Position numbers and translations under genes: made by a program
Shown: positions 42,507 to 51,298 of the stretch, piece by piece
Numbering within the stretch: the stretch's first letter is position 1
Layout of the letters: the number at the start of each line of letters is the position of its first letter
The notes under the pieces: model-generated
Told to the model about the DNA's origin: nothing
Seen by the model: the letters and a program-made list of their open reading frames with translations, nothing else
The model's database searches: none
Assembly: GCA_964450955.1 (NCBI GenBank)
Contig: CAYVFI010000035.1
Location: 8,028-72,027, forward strand
Origin: CAYNWT01 sp964450955
GTDB lineage: Bacteria; Planctomycetota; Planctomycetia; Planctomycetales; Planctomycetaceae
DNA length: 64,000 nt
Direction of reading: 5' to 3'

Positions 42507-43634
42507 ATGCGTCACTCAGCCTGGTTGATTCTTGCTTTGAGTGCTTCCACTGCCTTTGGCCAAAGCCAGCTTGGCCCGCCTCCCAAGCAACTCGCCAGGT
42601 CGCGACAGGCAGGCATCAACTTCCTGAAGAACAAGCAAAACGAAGACGGCAGCTGGACCGCGCCACAAGCGCCAGGCATTTCTGCACTGGTCACCGTCTC
42701 GCTTGTGAAGACTGGTGTGAAGCTGGACGAACCGGTTCTAAAGAACGCGTACAAGCACATCCTCTCACACGTGAAAAAGGACGGCGGCATTTACTTCGAG
42801 AAATCGAATCACCGCAACTACGAAACGTGCATTTCGATTCTGGCACTATCTGAAGCCAACAAAGACGGTCGCTACACAAAGCAAATCGATAACGCTCAAA
42901 AGTTCCTGCGAGGAATCCAGTGGGACGAAGGCGAAGGCCTGACTAGCGCCGACGCGGCGTATGGTGGAGCCGGCTATGGCAGCCACGAACGCCCGGACAT
43001 GTCGAACACGCAGTTCTTCATCCAGGCTTTGCGAGCAGCCGGAGTGCCCGAGGACGATCCGGATATTCAGAAGGCGTTGAAGTTCATCTCACGCGGCCAG
43101 AACCTGGAAAGCGAACACAACACGCTGCCGTTTGCTGCAAAAATCAACGACGGCGGGTTCTACTACACTCCGGCCGCCGGCGGTGAGACCAAAGCCGAAG
43201 TCACCGGCGAAGGTGGCCTGCGTTCGTACGGCAGCATGACCTACGCTGGCCTGAAGAGCATGGTTTACGCTGGCTTGAACTCGGACGACAAACGAGTCAA
43301 AGCCGCGTTCAGCTGGATCCAAAAAAACTATACGCTCGAACAAAACCCGGGCGTCGGCCTGCAGGGGCTGTACTACTACTACCACACGTTCGCGAAGGCT
43401 CTTTCGGTTCTCAAAGTCGACTACGTGGTCGATTCGAACGGAACCAAAAACGACTGGCGCAAGGATGTGGCCACCAAGCTGTTTGAGGTTCAGGAAAAGA
43501 ACGGCGGCTGGCTGAACAAGCAAGATCGCTGGTACGAGGGCGATCCCAACCTCGTAACCGCCTACAGCCTGCTGGCTCTAAGCTACTGCGACCCAAAACC
43601 CGCCGGAGCCACACCCAAAAGCCCCGGAAAATAG
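42507..43634 (+). CDS. Secreted prenyltransferase/squalene-oxidase repeat protein
   Basis: 375 residues with a signal peptide (MRHSAWLILALSASTAFG). The mature protein consists of alpha-alpha barrel repeats of the terpene-cyclase/prenyltransferase type: GINFLKNKQNEDGSWTAPQ, ISALVTVSLVKTGV, YGSMTYAGLKSMVYAGL and LFEVQEKNGGWLNKQDRWYE. The cyclase acid motif (DxDD) is not present and the protein is exported, so it is unlikely to be a terpene cyclase; a binding or processing role in the envelope is more likely. The C-terminus is a short Pro/Lys tail. It lies 112 bp before tRNA-Phe. Confidence 0.88.
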   Translation: MRHSAWLILALSASTAFGQSQLGPPPKQLARSRQAGINFLKNKQNEDGSWTAPQAPGISALVTVSLVKTGVKLDEPVLKNAYKHILSHVKKDGGIYFEKSNHRNYETCISILALSEANKDGRYTKQIDNAQKFLRGIQWDEGEGLTSADAAYGGAGYGSHERPDMSNTQFFIQALRAAGVPEDDPDIQKALKFISRGQNLESEHNTLPFAAKINDGGFYYTPAAGGETKAEVTGEGGLRSYGSMTYAGLKSMVYAGLNSDDKRVKAAFSWIQKNYTLEQNPGVGLQGLYYYYHTFAKALSVLKVDYVVDSNGTKNDWRKDVATKLFEVQEKNGGWLNKQDRWYEGDPNLVTAYSLLALSYCDPKPAGATPKSPGK

Positions 43635-43746
43635 ACCAAAACACCCGCGCAATCCGCAAAGTAGACTCGGGTTTCAAACTCTGTTTTCGAGACCCACGAG
43701 TCTGCTTGTGTGAACCGGGAATCGCTGATACAGTCTTTGCCTCAGA

Positions 43747-43819
<73 letters not shown>

Positions 43820-43825
43820 CATTAG

Positions 43826-43865
43826 AAAGCTCACGGAACACAGTTTCGTGGGCTTTCTTTGTTTC
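43826..43865 (+). terminator. Terminator after tRNA-Phe
   Basis: AAAGCTCACG (43826-43835) pairs with CGTGGGCTTT (43847-43856), followed by CTTTGTTTC. It begins 6 bp after the tRNA. The rest of the gap up to 44119 holds no recognised feature. Confidence 0.8.
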
Positions 43866-44119
43866 TGGTGTCGGCGTAGCAACACTGGTTGCAGGCCAAC
43901 GCCTGGCGCATACTGCGTATCGGGCGTCACTTGCGGGTGCACACAGCTTAAGGCATCAAAGGTCTGATCAAAGAGGGTCAGCCACGTTACCCCAATAGCC
44001 GAAAGCTGCCTCGGCCACGCCGTTCCCATTTCGAACCAAACGCGCAAGCTTCCATCCGGCCCGGCAGACTCCAACCACAACCACACCACCAACCGGATAC
44101 CGATCGAACGGAACGTTCG

Positions 44120-44617
44120 TTAGCCGTCGGCTAGCCATTCCAGGTAGAAGTCATCTTCGTCGGCGGTTTGGACTTTTGGTGGCGGTGGAGGCGACGCGGG
44201 TTCTTCCTCGCCGTCGGGCTTCTTTTTCTTTGGCCTGCGGGGAGCCGTTTCGAGACCCGCTTTCTCAAGCAATCCGCGAGCGAATGGGTTCTCTTCTTCC
44301 GGCAATTCGCCGTCGCCGTCCGGTGTGTAGTTCACTTCAAAGCGATGTCGCGCGACGCTTAGGATGTCGCCCGGCATGAGGAACTTTGATTCAACGCGTT
44401 CGCCGTTGACCTTCACTCCGTTGCGGCTGCCAAGATCGCGAACGACCCAATAGCCGTTTTTCTTTTCGAGTTCGCAGTGATGCGACGAGACGTTCGGGAA
44501 CCGCAATGAGATGTCGCACGAACTTCGGCGACCGACCAGCAGTTTCGGGTGGAGCATCGGGATGGGATCGCCACCACCGACCGGGTCCAAAACACCCAGC
44601 GTTGTTCGAGATTCCAT
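44120..44617 (-). CDS. FHA-domain protein
   Basis: 165-residue cytoplasmic protein. The forkhead-associated domain (about 20-98) shows all the core phosphothreonine-binding residues: LLVGRRSSCDISL, NVSSHHCELEKK, WVVRDLGSRNGVKVNG. A charged linker with a KKKKPDGEEEP segment, a run of prolines (about 140-150) and an acidic C-terminus (DEDDFYLEWLADG) follow. It should bind a threonine-phosphorylated partner. Ser/Thr kinases are common in Planctomycetes, but none is in the window. The start at 44617 directly precedes the domain; the gene is divergent from the spermidine-synthase-like gene. Confidence 0.9.
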   Translation of the reverse strand: MESRTTLGVLDPVGGGDPIPMLHPKLLVGRRSSCDISLRFPNVSSHHCELEKKNGYWVVRDLGSRNGVKVNGERVESKFLMPGDILSVARHRFEVNYTPDGDGELPEEENPFARGLLEKAGLETAPRRPKKKKPDGEEEPASPPPPPKVQTADEDDFYLEWLADG

Positions 44618-44927
44618 GTGACTTCTTACTCGCCTGGCAAAGAGAATTGACTTCGCAGCTTTGTTGGATCGCTTCAGGCCGCAACCGATCCGCCGAACTC
44701 CCCGAACGGAAGTTTTTGATGTGAGCTTATAAATCTACTAGTGAACGTGTGGCCCGTCAAATACAAGCCCCGCATTTGGCCTAATCCATGTGCCAAATCA
44801 GTGCGTTGTATCGCTAAGACGGTCCAGATCTATGTACGCCGGCGGACTCGACAGTGTTGGGTTGGTTGACGGACCGACTGCCCAAGACCAGAGTGACCAA
44901 CCCAATCGATCCGAACCGTACGAGCGT
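44618..44927. other. Divergent gap without recognised feature
   Basis: About 310 bp between the FHA and spermidine-synthase-like genes. The rightward frame is open from 44790, so part of this could be coding if an earlier start (44790 or 44832) is used. No promoter was firmly identified. Confidence 0.4.
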
Positions 44928-46454
44928 ATGCACAAGGCACCTCTTTTTCTGCTGTATTTGAACGTACTGGTGATCGCCACCTGTGGGTTAATTTACGAAC
45001 TACTGGCGGGAACCCTGGCCAGCTACGTACTTGGAGATTCGGTCACCCAGTTCTCCCTGGTAATCGGCGTTTACCTATCGGCACTGGGCGTTGGAGCGTG
45101 GGTGTCCGGGTTTGTGAAGAACGGACTCGCCAGGTGTTTCATTGAAGTCGAACTGGCGGTCGCACTTGTCGGCGGCCTGTCCGCGCCAATTTTGTTTCTG
45201 GCGTTCGCGTACGTCGCCTGGTTCCAGTTCGCTTTATTCGGGTTCGTGTTTTCCATTGGCATTTTGGTGGGTCTTGAACTGCCGTTGCTGATGCGAATCC
45301 TGAAAGATCACCTGGACTTCAGCGAACTGGTTTCGAAGGTGCTGACCTTTGATTACATCGGCGCGCTTGTGGCTTCGTTGCTATTCCCGATTTTGTTCGT
45401 GCCCACGCTGGGTCTTATCCGAACCTCCCTGCTGTTCGGCATGCTCAATGCCGCCGTTGGGTTTTGGGGAACCTGGCTACTCAGACCGCTGCTGTCAGAG
45501 AAAAGTCTCAACGGCCTGCGGGCTCGATCGATTCTGGCTATCGGGCTACTGGTCGTTGCGTTTATTAAAGCTGATCGATTGACTTCGCTGGCCGAAGAAA
45601 GCATCTTCGACCACAGCATTGTTCATGCGGAAACGACGCCCTACCAGCGCATCGTAATGACGCAAAACAATCAGGGGTTCCAGCTACACCTCAACAACAA
45701 CCTGCAGTTCAATTCGGCCGACGAGTACCGCTATCACGAATCGCTGGTGCACCCGGCAGTCAACCTGTCAAAGCAGCCTACGCACGTGCTGGTAATGGGT
45801 GGCGGCGATGGCCTGGCAGTTCGCGAACTACTGCGTTACCCGGACATTGAAACCATCACATTGGTCGATATTGATCCACAGATGACAACTCTGGCAGATC
45901 GGTTCGAACCGCTCCGCAAGCTAAGCGGCGGTTCGTTAAAAGACCCCCGCGTCACGGTAATTAATTCGGACGCCTTCATTTGGATTGAACAAAACAAACG
46001 CAAGTTTGATTTATGCATCATCGACTTTCCCGACCCGGGTACGTTTTCGGTCGGCAAACTGTATAGCCGCCGGTTCTTCGGATTGCTGCGACAGGAACTC
46101 GCCGACACGGCCTGCGTCAGCGTCCAGTGCACGTCGCCCCTGGCGGCTCCAAAATCGTTTTGGTGCATCGTGTCCACAATGGAAGCGGCCGGCTTCAACG
46201 TGCGCGCCTTCCATGCCGCAGTCCCGTCGTTCGGCGTGTGGGGATTCGCGATGGCCAGCCCCAGCCCGCTGGATCCGACAACGCTTGAAATTCCAGCCAA
46301 AATCACTCAACAGTTGCGATTCCTGAACACAGAGAACGCACGCAAGCTGTTTGTGTTACCGTCAGATTTGCAACGCGTAGAAACAGAAGTGAACCGGCTT
46401 AACAACCAAATTTTGGTTCGCTACTACGAAACCGAATGGAAAAAATGGAACTGA
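44928..46454 (+). CDS. Membrane-bound spermidine-synthase-like aminopropyltransferase
   Basis: 508 residues. Residues 1-215 carry six to seven membrane helices, starting IYELLAGTLASYVLGDSVTQ. Residues about 225-430 are a spermidine-synthase fold: QLHLNNNLQF, DEYRYHESLVH (265-275), the nucleotide-type loop VMGGGDGLAVRE (290-300), LVDIDPQM and IDFPDPG. Such fusions are known polyamine aminopropyltransferases; the substrate-binding Asp residues appear present. The ATG at 44928 (MHKAPLFLLYL) was chosen because it directly precedes the first helix; ATGs at 44790 and 44832 are in frame but add a segment without family character. The stop overlaps the PhzF start region. Confidence 0.88.
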   Translation: MHKAPLFLLYLNVLVIATCGLIYELLAGTLASYVLGDSVTQFSLVIGVYLSALGVGAWVSGFVKNGLARCFIEVELAVALVGGLSAPILFLAFAYVAWFQFALFGFVFSIGILVGLELPLLMRILKDHLDFSELVSKVLTFDYIGALVASLLFPILFVPTLGLIRTSLLFGMLNAAVGFWGTWLLRPLLSEKSLNGLRARSILAIGLLVVAFIKADRLTSLAEESIFDHSIVHAETTPYQRIVMTQNNQGFQLHLNNNLQFNSADEYRYHESLVHPAVNLSKQPTHVLVMGGGDGLAVRELLRYPDIETITLVDIDPQMTTLADRFEPLRKLSGGSLKDPRVTVINSDAFIWIEQNKRKFDLCIIDFPDPGTFSVGKLYSRRFFGLLRQELADTACVSVQCTSPLAAPKSFWCIVSTMEAAGFNVRAFHAAVPSFGVWGFAMASPSPLDPTTLEIPAKITQQLRFLNTENARKLFVLPSDLQRVETEVNRLNNQILVRYYETEWKKWN

Positions 46455-46456
46455 CC

Positions 46457-47266
46457 ATGAATCTGTTTCAGGTTGATGCCTTCACCAAAGTTCCGTTCGC
46501 GGGAAACCCGGCGGCCGTCTGTGTCCTGGACTCCTTCCCCTCAGACGATTGGATGTTGAACTTCGCGTCAGAGATGAACCTCTCGGAAACGGCATTCGTG
46601 CATTCCACCGACACCGGCTTCGCCCTGCGTTGGTTCACCCCCGGTGGCGAAGTCGATTTATGCGGCCACGCAACTCTAGCCACCGCACACACGTTGTGGA
46701 CTGAGGGGTTCATTGACGGATCGACTGAGGTCCTGCGGTTCGAAACCAGAAGCGGAGATTTATTCGCACACCGAGAATCCCGGTCGGACGACGCTTTGGA
46801 AATTCGATTGGATTTCCCATCGACTCCACCTGATCCCATAAGTCCCCCGGACGGACTACTGGAAGCGCTCCGAACGACCGCCGAATATGTCGGCAAAAGC
46901 CGGTTCGATTACGTCGTTCGCGTTGCCAACGCAGACGTGGTTCGAAACCTGGTCCCGGATTTCGTGGCTCTCGCCAAAGTCGAAGCGCGAGGCGTGATGG
47001 TGACCAGCCTGGCCGATTCGGATGACTACGATTTCATCTCTCGCTTCTTCTGCCCCGGTCTGAACATCAACGAAGACCCCGTAACCGGTTCGGCCCATTG
47101 CTGCCTGGCTCCGTTTTGGGGCGAAGTACTGGGCAAGACAGAAATGACGGCGTACCAGGCCTCACCCCGCGGCGGCGAGATCGCACTGCGATTGGTTGAC
47201 GACCGCGTGTACCTGACCGGTCAGGCCAGAACCGTATTCCGCGGCGAACTGGCGATCGGCGAGTAA
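46457..47266 (+). CDS. PhzF family isomerase
   Basis: 269 residues of the PhzF/diaminopimelate-epimerase-like fold. The opening MNLFQVDAFTKVPFAGNPAA is the family's classic N-terminus. The catalytic Glu is in NLSETAFV, followed by RWFTPGGEVDLCGHATLATA, and in the second half DPVTGSAHCCLAPFW, all conserved. The physiological reaction is unknown for most members; a small-molecule isomerase or hydratase is likely. ATGs at 46436 and 46445 are in frame and overlap the upstream gene; 46457 gives the normal family N-terminus 2 bp after the upstream stop, so the two genes are almost certainly one transcript. Confidence 0.9.
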   Translation: MNLFQVDAFTKVPFAGNPAAVCVLDSFPSDDWMLNFASEMNLSETAFVHSTDTGFALRWFTPGGEVDLCGHATLATAHTLWTEGFIDGSTEVLRFETRSGDLFAHRESRSDDALEIRLDFPSTPPDPISPPDGLLEALRTTAEYVGKSRFDYVVRVANADVVRNLVPDFVALAKVEARGVMVTSLADSDDYDFISRFFCPGLNINEDPVTGSAHCCLAPFWGEVLGKTEMTAYQASPRGGEIALRLVDDRVYLTGQARTVFRGELAIGE

Positions 47267-47368
47267 CATTTGCGCCGCAGGCAAAGCCGCGGAGTGGCGA
47301 CAGGTGGGGCATGTTTGGCGGCCGACTTGCCGTGCCTTGGTACGCTCATCCGCAGGCTACCTTTGCGA

Positions 47369-48586
47369 TCAACCCAACGACTTCGCCAACGTGATCGCTT
47401 CAGCTAGCGTCGCAACTTCACCATTCAGCTGCGCGTCGCGAACCGCATCCAGCAGCGACTTGAAACCCGGCCCCGGTTTGAAACCGGCCTCAATCAAATC
47501 ATCGCCCGTCAACACCTGCGGCGGGTTGATAACCTCCATCGGCGTCTTGCCCACGTAGTCCAGGCAAAACGCAACGTCATCCGCATCCGAAGCGTCATCC
47601 CGCGCTTGCACAAGCGCGATGAGTTCACCGGAAAGCGGTTCTGACAGCAGTCGCTTAAGTCGCGCCAGGTCAAACTGCTCCGCACCGCGCAGAGCGTTCT
47701 GCTGGTCAACCAGCCACGTGATGGCGTCGATCTCTTTGTTGGCCAACTTCAGTTTGCGACAGACTTTCGTGGTCGCCCCGGCGGCAAGTGACTGCAGCAG
47801 TGCAGCCAAACCCAGTTCGAACGACGCGGCTGGTTCCAAGCGTTGGATACTATTGATCGCGGTTGACCAAACGGCGTCGTCGTTGATTGCCAGTTGGCCG
47901 AAGACTGCTTGTAGCAGACCCGTTTCGCGAGCCAGCCGCATGGCGACGGCTCGGTTCGGATGCTCTAGCATTTTACGCAGCTCTTGCGCAATGCGTTCGG
48001 CGCTGACAACGTTAATTTGCGTGGCCATCTCGCGGACAGATGCGGCCGTGTTCTCCTCCAGCCCGAAGTTCAATCGCGCGGCGAACCGGATCGCGCGCAG
48101 GAGTCGCAGCTTGTCTTCTTCGAACCGTTCGGCCGGAACACCGATGGCACGAATGACCTGCTGTTTAAGATCTTCCTGGCCGCCAACGTAGTCGATGACC
48201 TGTTCGGCAACCGGATCGTAGAACATGCCATTAATCGTAAAGTCACGGCGCAGCGCGTCTTGTTCGGCAGAACAGAAGGTCACGTCTTTCGGTCGGCGAC
48301 CGTCCAGGTATTCGCCGTCAGCTCGGAACGTGGCGACTTCCACCTGACCCTGCTGCTTGTTGCCCAGCACAATCATCACACCAAACGCGGCTCCCACGTT
48401 AAGCGTCCGCCTGAACAGGTTCTTCACCTCGTCCGGCCGCGCACTTGTGGCGACGTCGTAGTCACCCGGTTCGCGACCCAGCAACGAATCGCGCACGCAA
48501 CCACCGGCCCACAACGCTTCAAAACCCGCGTCTCGAAGGCGATGGATGACGTCGATTGAAAAGTCACGTTCGTTGGTGGCGGTCAT
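47369..48586 (-). CDS. CCA tRNA nucleotidyltransferase / poly(A) polymerase family
   Basis: 405 residues. The class II nucleotidyltransferase head has AGGCVRDSLLGREPGDYDVAT (27-47, catalytic Asp-x-Asp in GDYDVAT), RRDFTINGMFYDP and EDKLRLLRAIRFAARLNF, the tRNA nucleotidyltransferase neck. Neither tRNA gene in the window encodes CCA, in keeping with need for a CCA-adding enzyme, though poly(A) polymerase I has the same motifs. There is no HD domain. The ATG at 48586 opens the family sequence; the frame open to 48736 is not supported. It is divergent from the MFS gene with a 159-bp gap. Confidence 0.9.
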   Translation of the reverse strand: MTATNERDFSIDVIHRLRDAGFEALWAGGCVRDSLLGREPGDYDVATSARPDEVKNLFRRTLNVGAAFGVMIVLGNKQQGQVEVATFRADGEYLDGRRPKDVTFCSAEQDALRRDFTINGMFYDPVAEQVIDYVGGQEDLKQQVIRAIGVPAERFEEDKLRLLRAIRFAARLNFGLEENTAASVREMATQINVVSAERIAQELRKMLEHPNRAVAMRLARETGLLQAVFGQLAINDDAVWSTAINSIQRLEPAASFELGLAALLQSLAAGATTKVCRKLKLANKEIDAITWLVDQQNALRGAEQFDLARLKRLLSEPLSGELIALVQARDDASDADDVAFCLDYVGKTPMEVINPPQVLTGDDLIEAGFKPGPGFKSLLDAVRDAQLNGEVATLAEAITLAKSLG

Positions 48587-48745
48587 TTTGTGCAAACAGA
48601 GATTTGTAGCGAATCGGGAAGAGACACGGCCGACGCATTTCGGTTCGTCCGAAACCACGAACCGGGAATTAGAATCGCCAAGTGTGTAATCGGTGACGTC
48701 AGGCTTAGTGACTGTGGTGGCTGTGCAATCTATCATCCGGCAAAC

Positions 48746-50053
48746 ATGTCGTCAGCGGGAACCACAACATCCGAGTCGCCTACTTCGTCAGCAAGCGACG
48801 AAGCCGGTTCGTTACACAGTCAAAACGAAACTCGGAACCTGCTGTTTTTGGCTCTCCAGCAGATCGTGATCCGCGTCGGTTGGATCTTCAAAACCGAAAG
48901 CGTGATCATCCCGTCGTTTGTCGACATGATTGCCGGACCCGCGTGGGTGCGAGGTTGCTTGCCGGCTTTGAACCGACTCGGCCAAAGCATTCCGCAGTTT
49001 CTGTTCGCCGACAAACTGCGTTCTATGCCGCTCAAACGTCGGCCGTTGAGCCTCTTCGCGGCCTTGATGGGTGCACCATTCCTGGTGCTGTCAGGGCTGT
49101 TGATCCTGCCAGGCGCGGTGGGTTCAGTTTGGCTGCCGGTCGTGTTCCTGATGCTGCACTTGTTTTTCTTTTCGATGACGGGCCTTTATCAACTGGCCTT
49201 CGGAACGTTAACCGGCAAGTTGATTTCGCCGAACCGTCGTGGCCGTTTGATTGCCATGTCGGGCGTCGTCGGTGTCACGCTTTCCATTACCGCAGCCTGG
49301 AACCTGCTACCCGGCTGGTTGGCGATGGAGAACGGAGGGTTCTCCTGGGTTTTTCTGTTTGTCGGTGCCGCATTCGTGCTGGCCAGCGGCGCGGCCTTAT
49401 TTGTTCGCGAGTCGGCCGACGACTACCCGGTAAAGAAACGAACGGCCCCGTTTGGCGACGGCTGGCGGCGCGTTAAGGCTGATCCGCATTTGGCACGTCT
49501 GTTAGTCGTGTCGATACTGTTCGTGTCCGCGTTGCTGTTGGTTCCACATTACCAGGCACTCGCGCGCGGCGACGATAAGTTGGACTTTTCTGAACTCATG
49601 ATTTGGGTCGTCGCCCAAAACGCGAGCGCTGGCCTGATCTCGCTGCTAAGTGGGCTGATTGCCGATCGGTTCGGCTTCCGGCTTTCGATGCGGGTCCTTT
49701 TGTTCCTCGCCGGATGCTGCCCGCTGGTCGCCATCGCGCTGTCAACATGGGCCGAACCGAAGTGGTTCATCCTGGCGTTCGTTCTGTTCGGTGCGATCCC
49801 GAATACGTTCCGAGCACTGGAGAGTTACTGTCTGGAACTCACCGAACCCTCCCGGCACGCTCAGTACATCAGCACCCTAAAGTTGTTCATGCCGATTGCG
49901 TTGCTCATCTCGCCCCTGGCCGGTCTACTTATCGACCAAATCGGCTTCGCGCCGGTATTTATCGCCATCGGACTGGTCAACATGGCGGGTGTTGTGATGA
50001 CTTTTTTCATTGAAGAACCGCGGCACTGGCCCACAACCCAAACCAACCCTTAG
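48746..50053 (+). CDS. MFS-type transporter
   Basis: 435-residue membrane protein with about 10-12 hydrophobic helices. Features typical of major facilitator carriers: the loop ISPNRRGRLIAMSGVVG after helix 4-5, a long cytoplasmic loop with KKRTAPFGDGWRRV in the middle, and a second half beginning ARLLVVSILFVSALLLVPH and containing SGLIADRFGFRLSMR, the motif A-like loop. The first 30 residues are a Ser/Thr-rich hydrophilic tail. The substrate is unknown. The ATG at 48746 (MSSAGTTTSE) was preferred; the upstream open frame to 48590 is not protein-like. Confidence 0.85.
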   Translation: MSSAGTTTSESPTSSASDEAGSLHSQNETRNLLFLALQQIVIRVGWIFKTESVIIPSFVDMIAGPAWVRGCLPALNRLGQSIPQFLFADKLRSMPLKRRPLSLFAALMGAPFLVLSGLLILPGAVGSVWLPVVFLMLHLFFFSMTGLYQLAFGTLTGKLISPNRRGRLIAMSGVVGVTLSITAAWNLLPGWLAMENGGFSWVFLFVGAAFVLASGAALFVRESADDYPVKKRTAPFGDGWRRVKADPHLARLLVVSILFVSALLLVPHYQALARGDDKLDFSELMIWVVAQNASAGLISLLSGLIADRFGFRLSMRVLLFLAGCCPLVAIALSTWAEPKWFILAFVLFGAIPNTFRALESYCLELTEPSRHAQYISTLKLFMPIALLISPLAGLLIDQIGFAPVFIAIGLVNMAGVVMTFFIEEPRHWPTTQTNP

Positions 50054-50113
50054 CTCGATTCAACGCGGCCGCCGGTAGTGGTCGCCACGCATAAATCAGA
50101 TCGGAAGAAGCCC

Positions 50114-50644
50114 ATGAAGTTCCAACACCAGCCAGGCCGACCGGAAAAGGGCGAGTACATCGATTACTTCAGCAAGTACATCAAGCTGGCCGCTGAAGAA
50201 GATGACATCGCCGAGGCGATGGAACGTCAGATCGCCGATCTGCGAACGATGATTGCTTCCGCAGAACCGGAGAACCTCAAGGTCCTCCACGACCCTTACA
50301 CCTGGACAATCACGCAGGCGCTCGGTCACATTGTCGATTCGGAACGCATCTTCGGAACCCGTGTTGGCCGATTCGCATGCGGCGATGACACAACACTTCC
50401 CGGCTTCGACCAAAACGTCCTCGCCGACAACGGTGGCTGGGAACATTGTGACGCGTCCGATGTGTTCGCCGAGTTCGAACACCTGCGCCGCGCGAACATG
50501 CTGATGTTTGCTCGGCTAAACGAAACTCAGTGGAAACGACAAGGTTCCATCGACGGCCAGCAAATCAGCGTCCGAGCGCTCGCCTACCTGATGCTCGGCC
50601 ACGTCCGAGTCCACTTCGAAATCTTCACCAAACGACTCGCCTAG
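50114..50644 (+). CDS. DinB-like four-helix metalloprotein
   Basis: 176 residues of the DinB_2 type. Candidate metal ligands are His in QALGHIVDSERIFGTRVGRF and HVRVHFEIF near the C-terminus. The N-terminus (RPEKGEYIDYFSKYIKL) is a recognisable start of this subgroup. It is cytoplasmic; probably a thiol-dependent transferase or metal-binding protein of unknown substrate. The ATG at 50114 has AGAAG 6 bp upstream and was chosen over the start of the open frame at 50078. The stop codon is the first three bases of a 26-bp element repeated at the end of the dehydratase gene. Confidence 0.88.
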   Translation: MKFQHQPGRPEKGEYIDYFSKYIKLAAEEDDIAEAMERQIADLRTMIASAEPENLKVLHDPYTWTITQALGHIVDSERIFGTRVGRFACGDDTTLPGFDQNVLADNGGWEHCDASDVFAEFEHLRRANMLMFARLNETQWKRQGSIDGQQISVRALAYLMLGHVRVHFEIFTKRLA

Positions 50645-50667
50645 GCAACTTCCAGTTGCATCGGGGT
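50642..50667 (+). repeat. 26-bp stop-codon element, copy 2
   Basis: Starts at the TAG stop of the DinB-like gene. Identical over 26 bp to the reverse complement of 22567-22592, which starts at the TAG of the dehydratase gene. Contains the hairpin GCAACT-TCC-AGTTGC. Confidence 0.75.
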
Positions 50668-50710
50668 GCGGCAATGGCATGCGCTGGTGCGATTCGTGCG
50701 TCGCTCGCCG

Positions 50711-51166
50711 CCTGAAGTGTTCATCTCTCAAGGTCTGAACCACTAATCGGCACTAATTGGTCACTAATGTTCTTTCATTAGTGTCATATCAGTGTCCATT
50801 AGTGGTTCGTTTCCGGGTACGAACACGGGGGCCATCCAATTTACAGTGCACCCAAACTTTGCAAACCCACGCCGCACACCGCCTGAAGTGTTCCTACTCT
50901 CTCTCAAGGTCTGAACCACTAATCGGCACTAATTGGTCACTAATGTTCTTTCATTAGTGTCATATCAGTGTCCATTAGTGGTTCGTTTCCGGGTACGAAC
51001 ACGGGGGCCATCCAATTTACAGTGCACCCAAACTTTGCAAACCCACGCCGCACACCGCCTGAAGTGTTCCTACTCTCTCTCAAGGTCTGAACCACTAATC
51101 GGCACTAATTGGTCACTAATGTTCTTTCATTAGTGCCGTATCAGTGTCCATTAGTGGTTCGTTTCC
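50711..51166. repeat. 176-bp unit in three tandem copies
   Basis: Copy 1 is 50711-50881 (5 bp shorter), copy 2 is 50882-51057, and copy 3 is partial, 51058-51166. Copies 1 and 2 are identical apart from that gap near the left end; copy 3 has two changes (GTGCCGTATC for GTGTCATATC). Each unit begins CCTGAAGTGTTC and contains three CACTAAT motifs followed by three ATTAGTG motifs, forming nested hairpins (for example CACTAATG-TTCTTT-CATTAGTG). Short identical frames inside copies 1 and 2 are by-products. The remaining ~130 bp of the 654-bp gap up to 51298 are unremarkable. Confidence 0.92.
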
Positions 51167-51298
51167 AAAACCGGCGCAGGCAAGCTGAGCTTGCAAAACT
51201 GGATGAGCCCTGTTTCTCCGCTCATTTTTGAAGGCGGAACTGTGTCGGCTACCGTGCTATGCTGGTGAGGCATCGTGTTGTTCAACCGGACTAAATTG

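Noticed and set aside
50757..51133. Two identical 66-codon frames (50757-50957 and 50933-51133)
   Set aside because: They are created by the 176-bp tandem repeat and follow its hairpins; no ribosome-binding site or protein character.
50711..51166. CRISPR array
   Set aside because: The units are 176 bp and identical throughout, with no variable spacers and no cas gene nearby.
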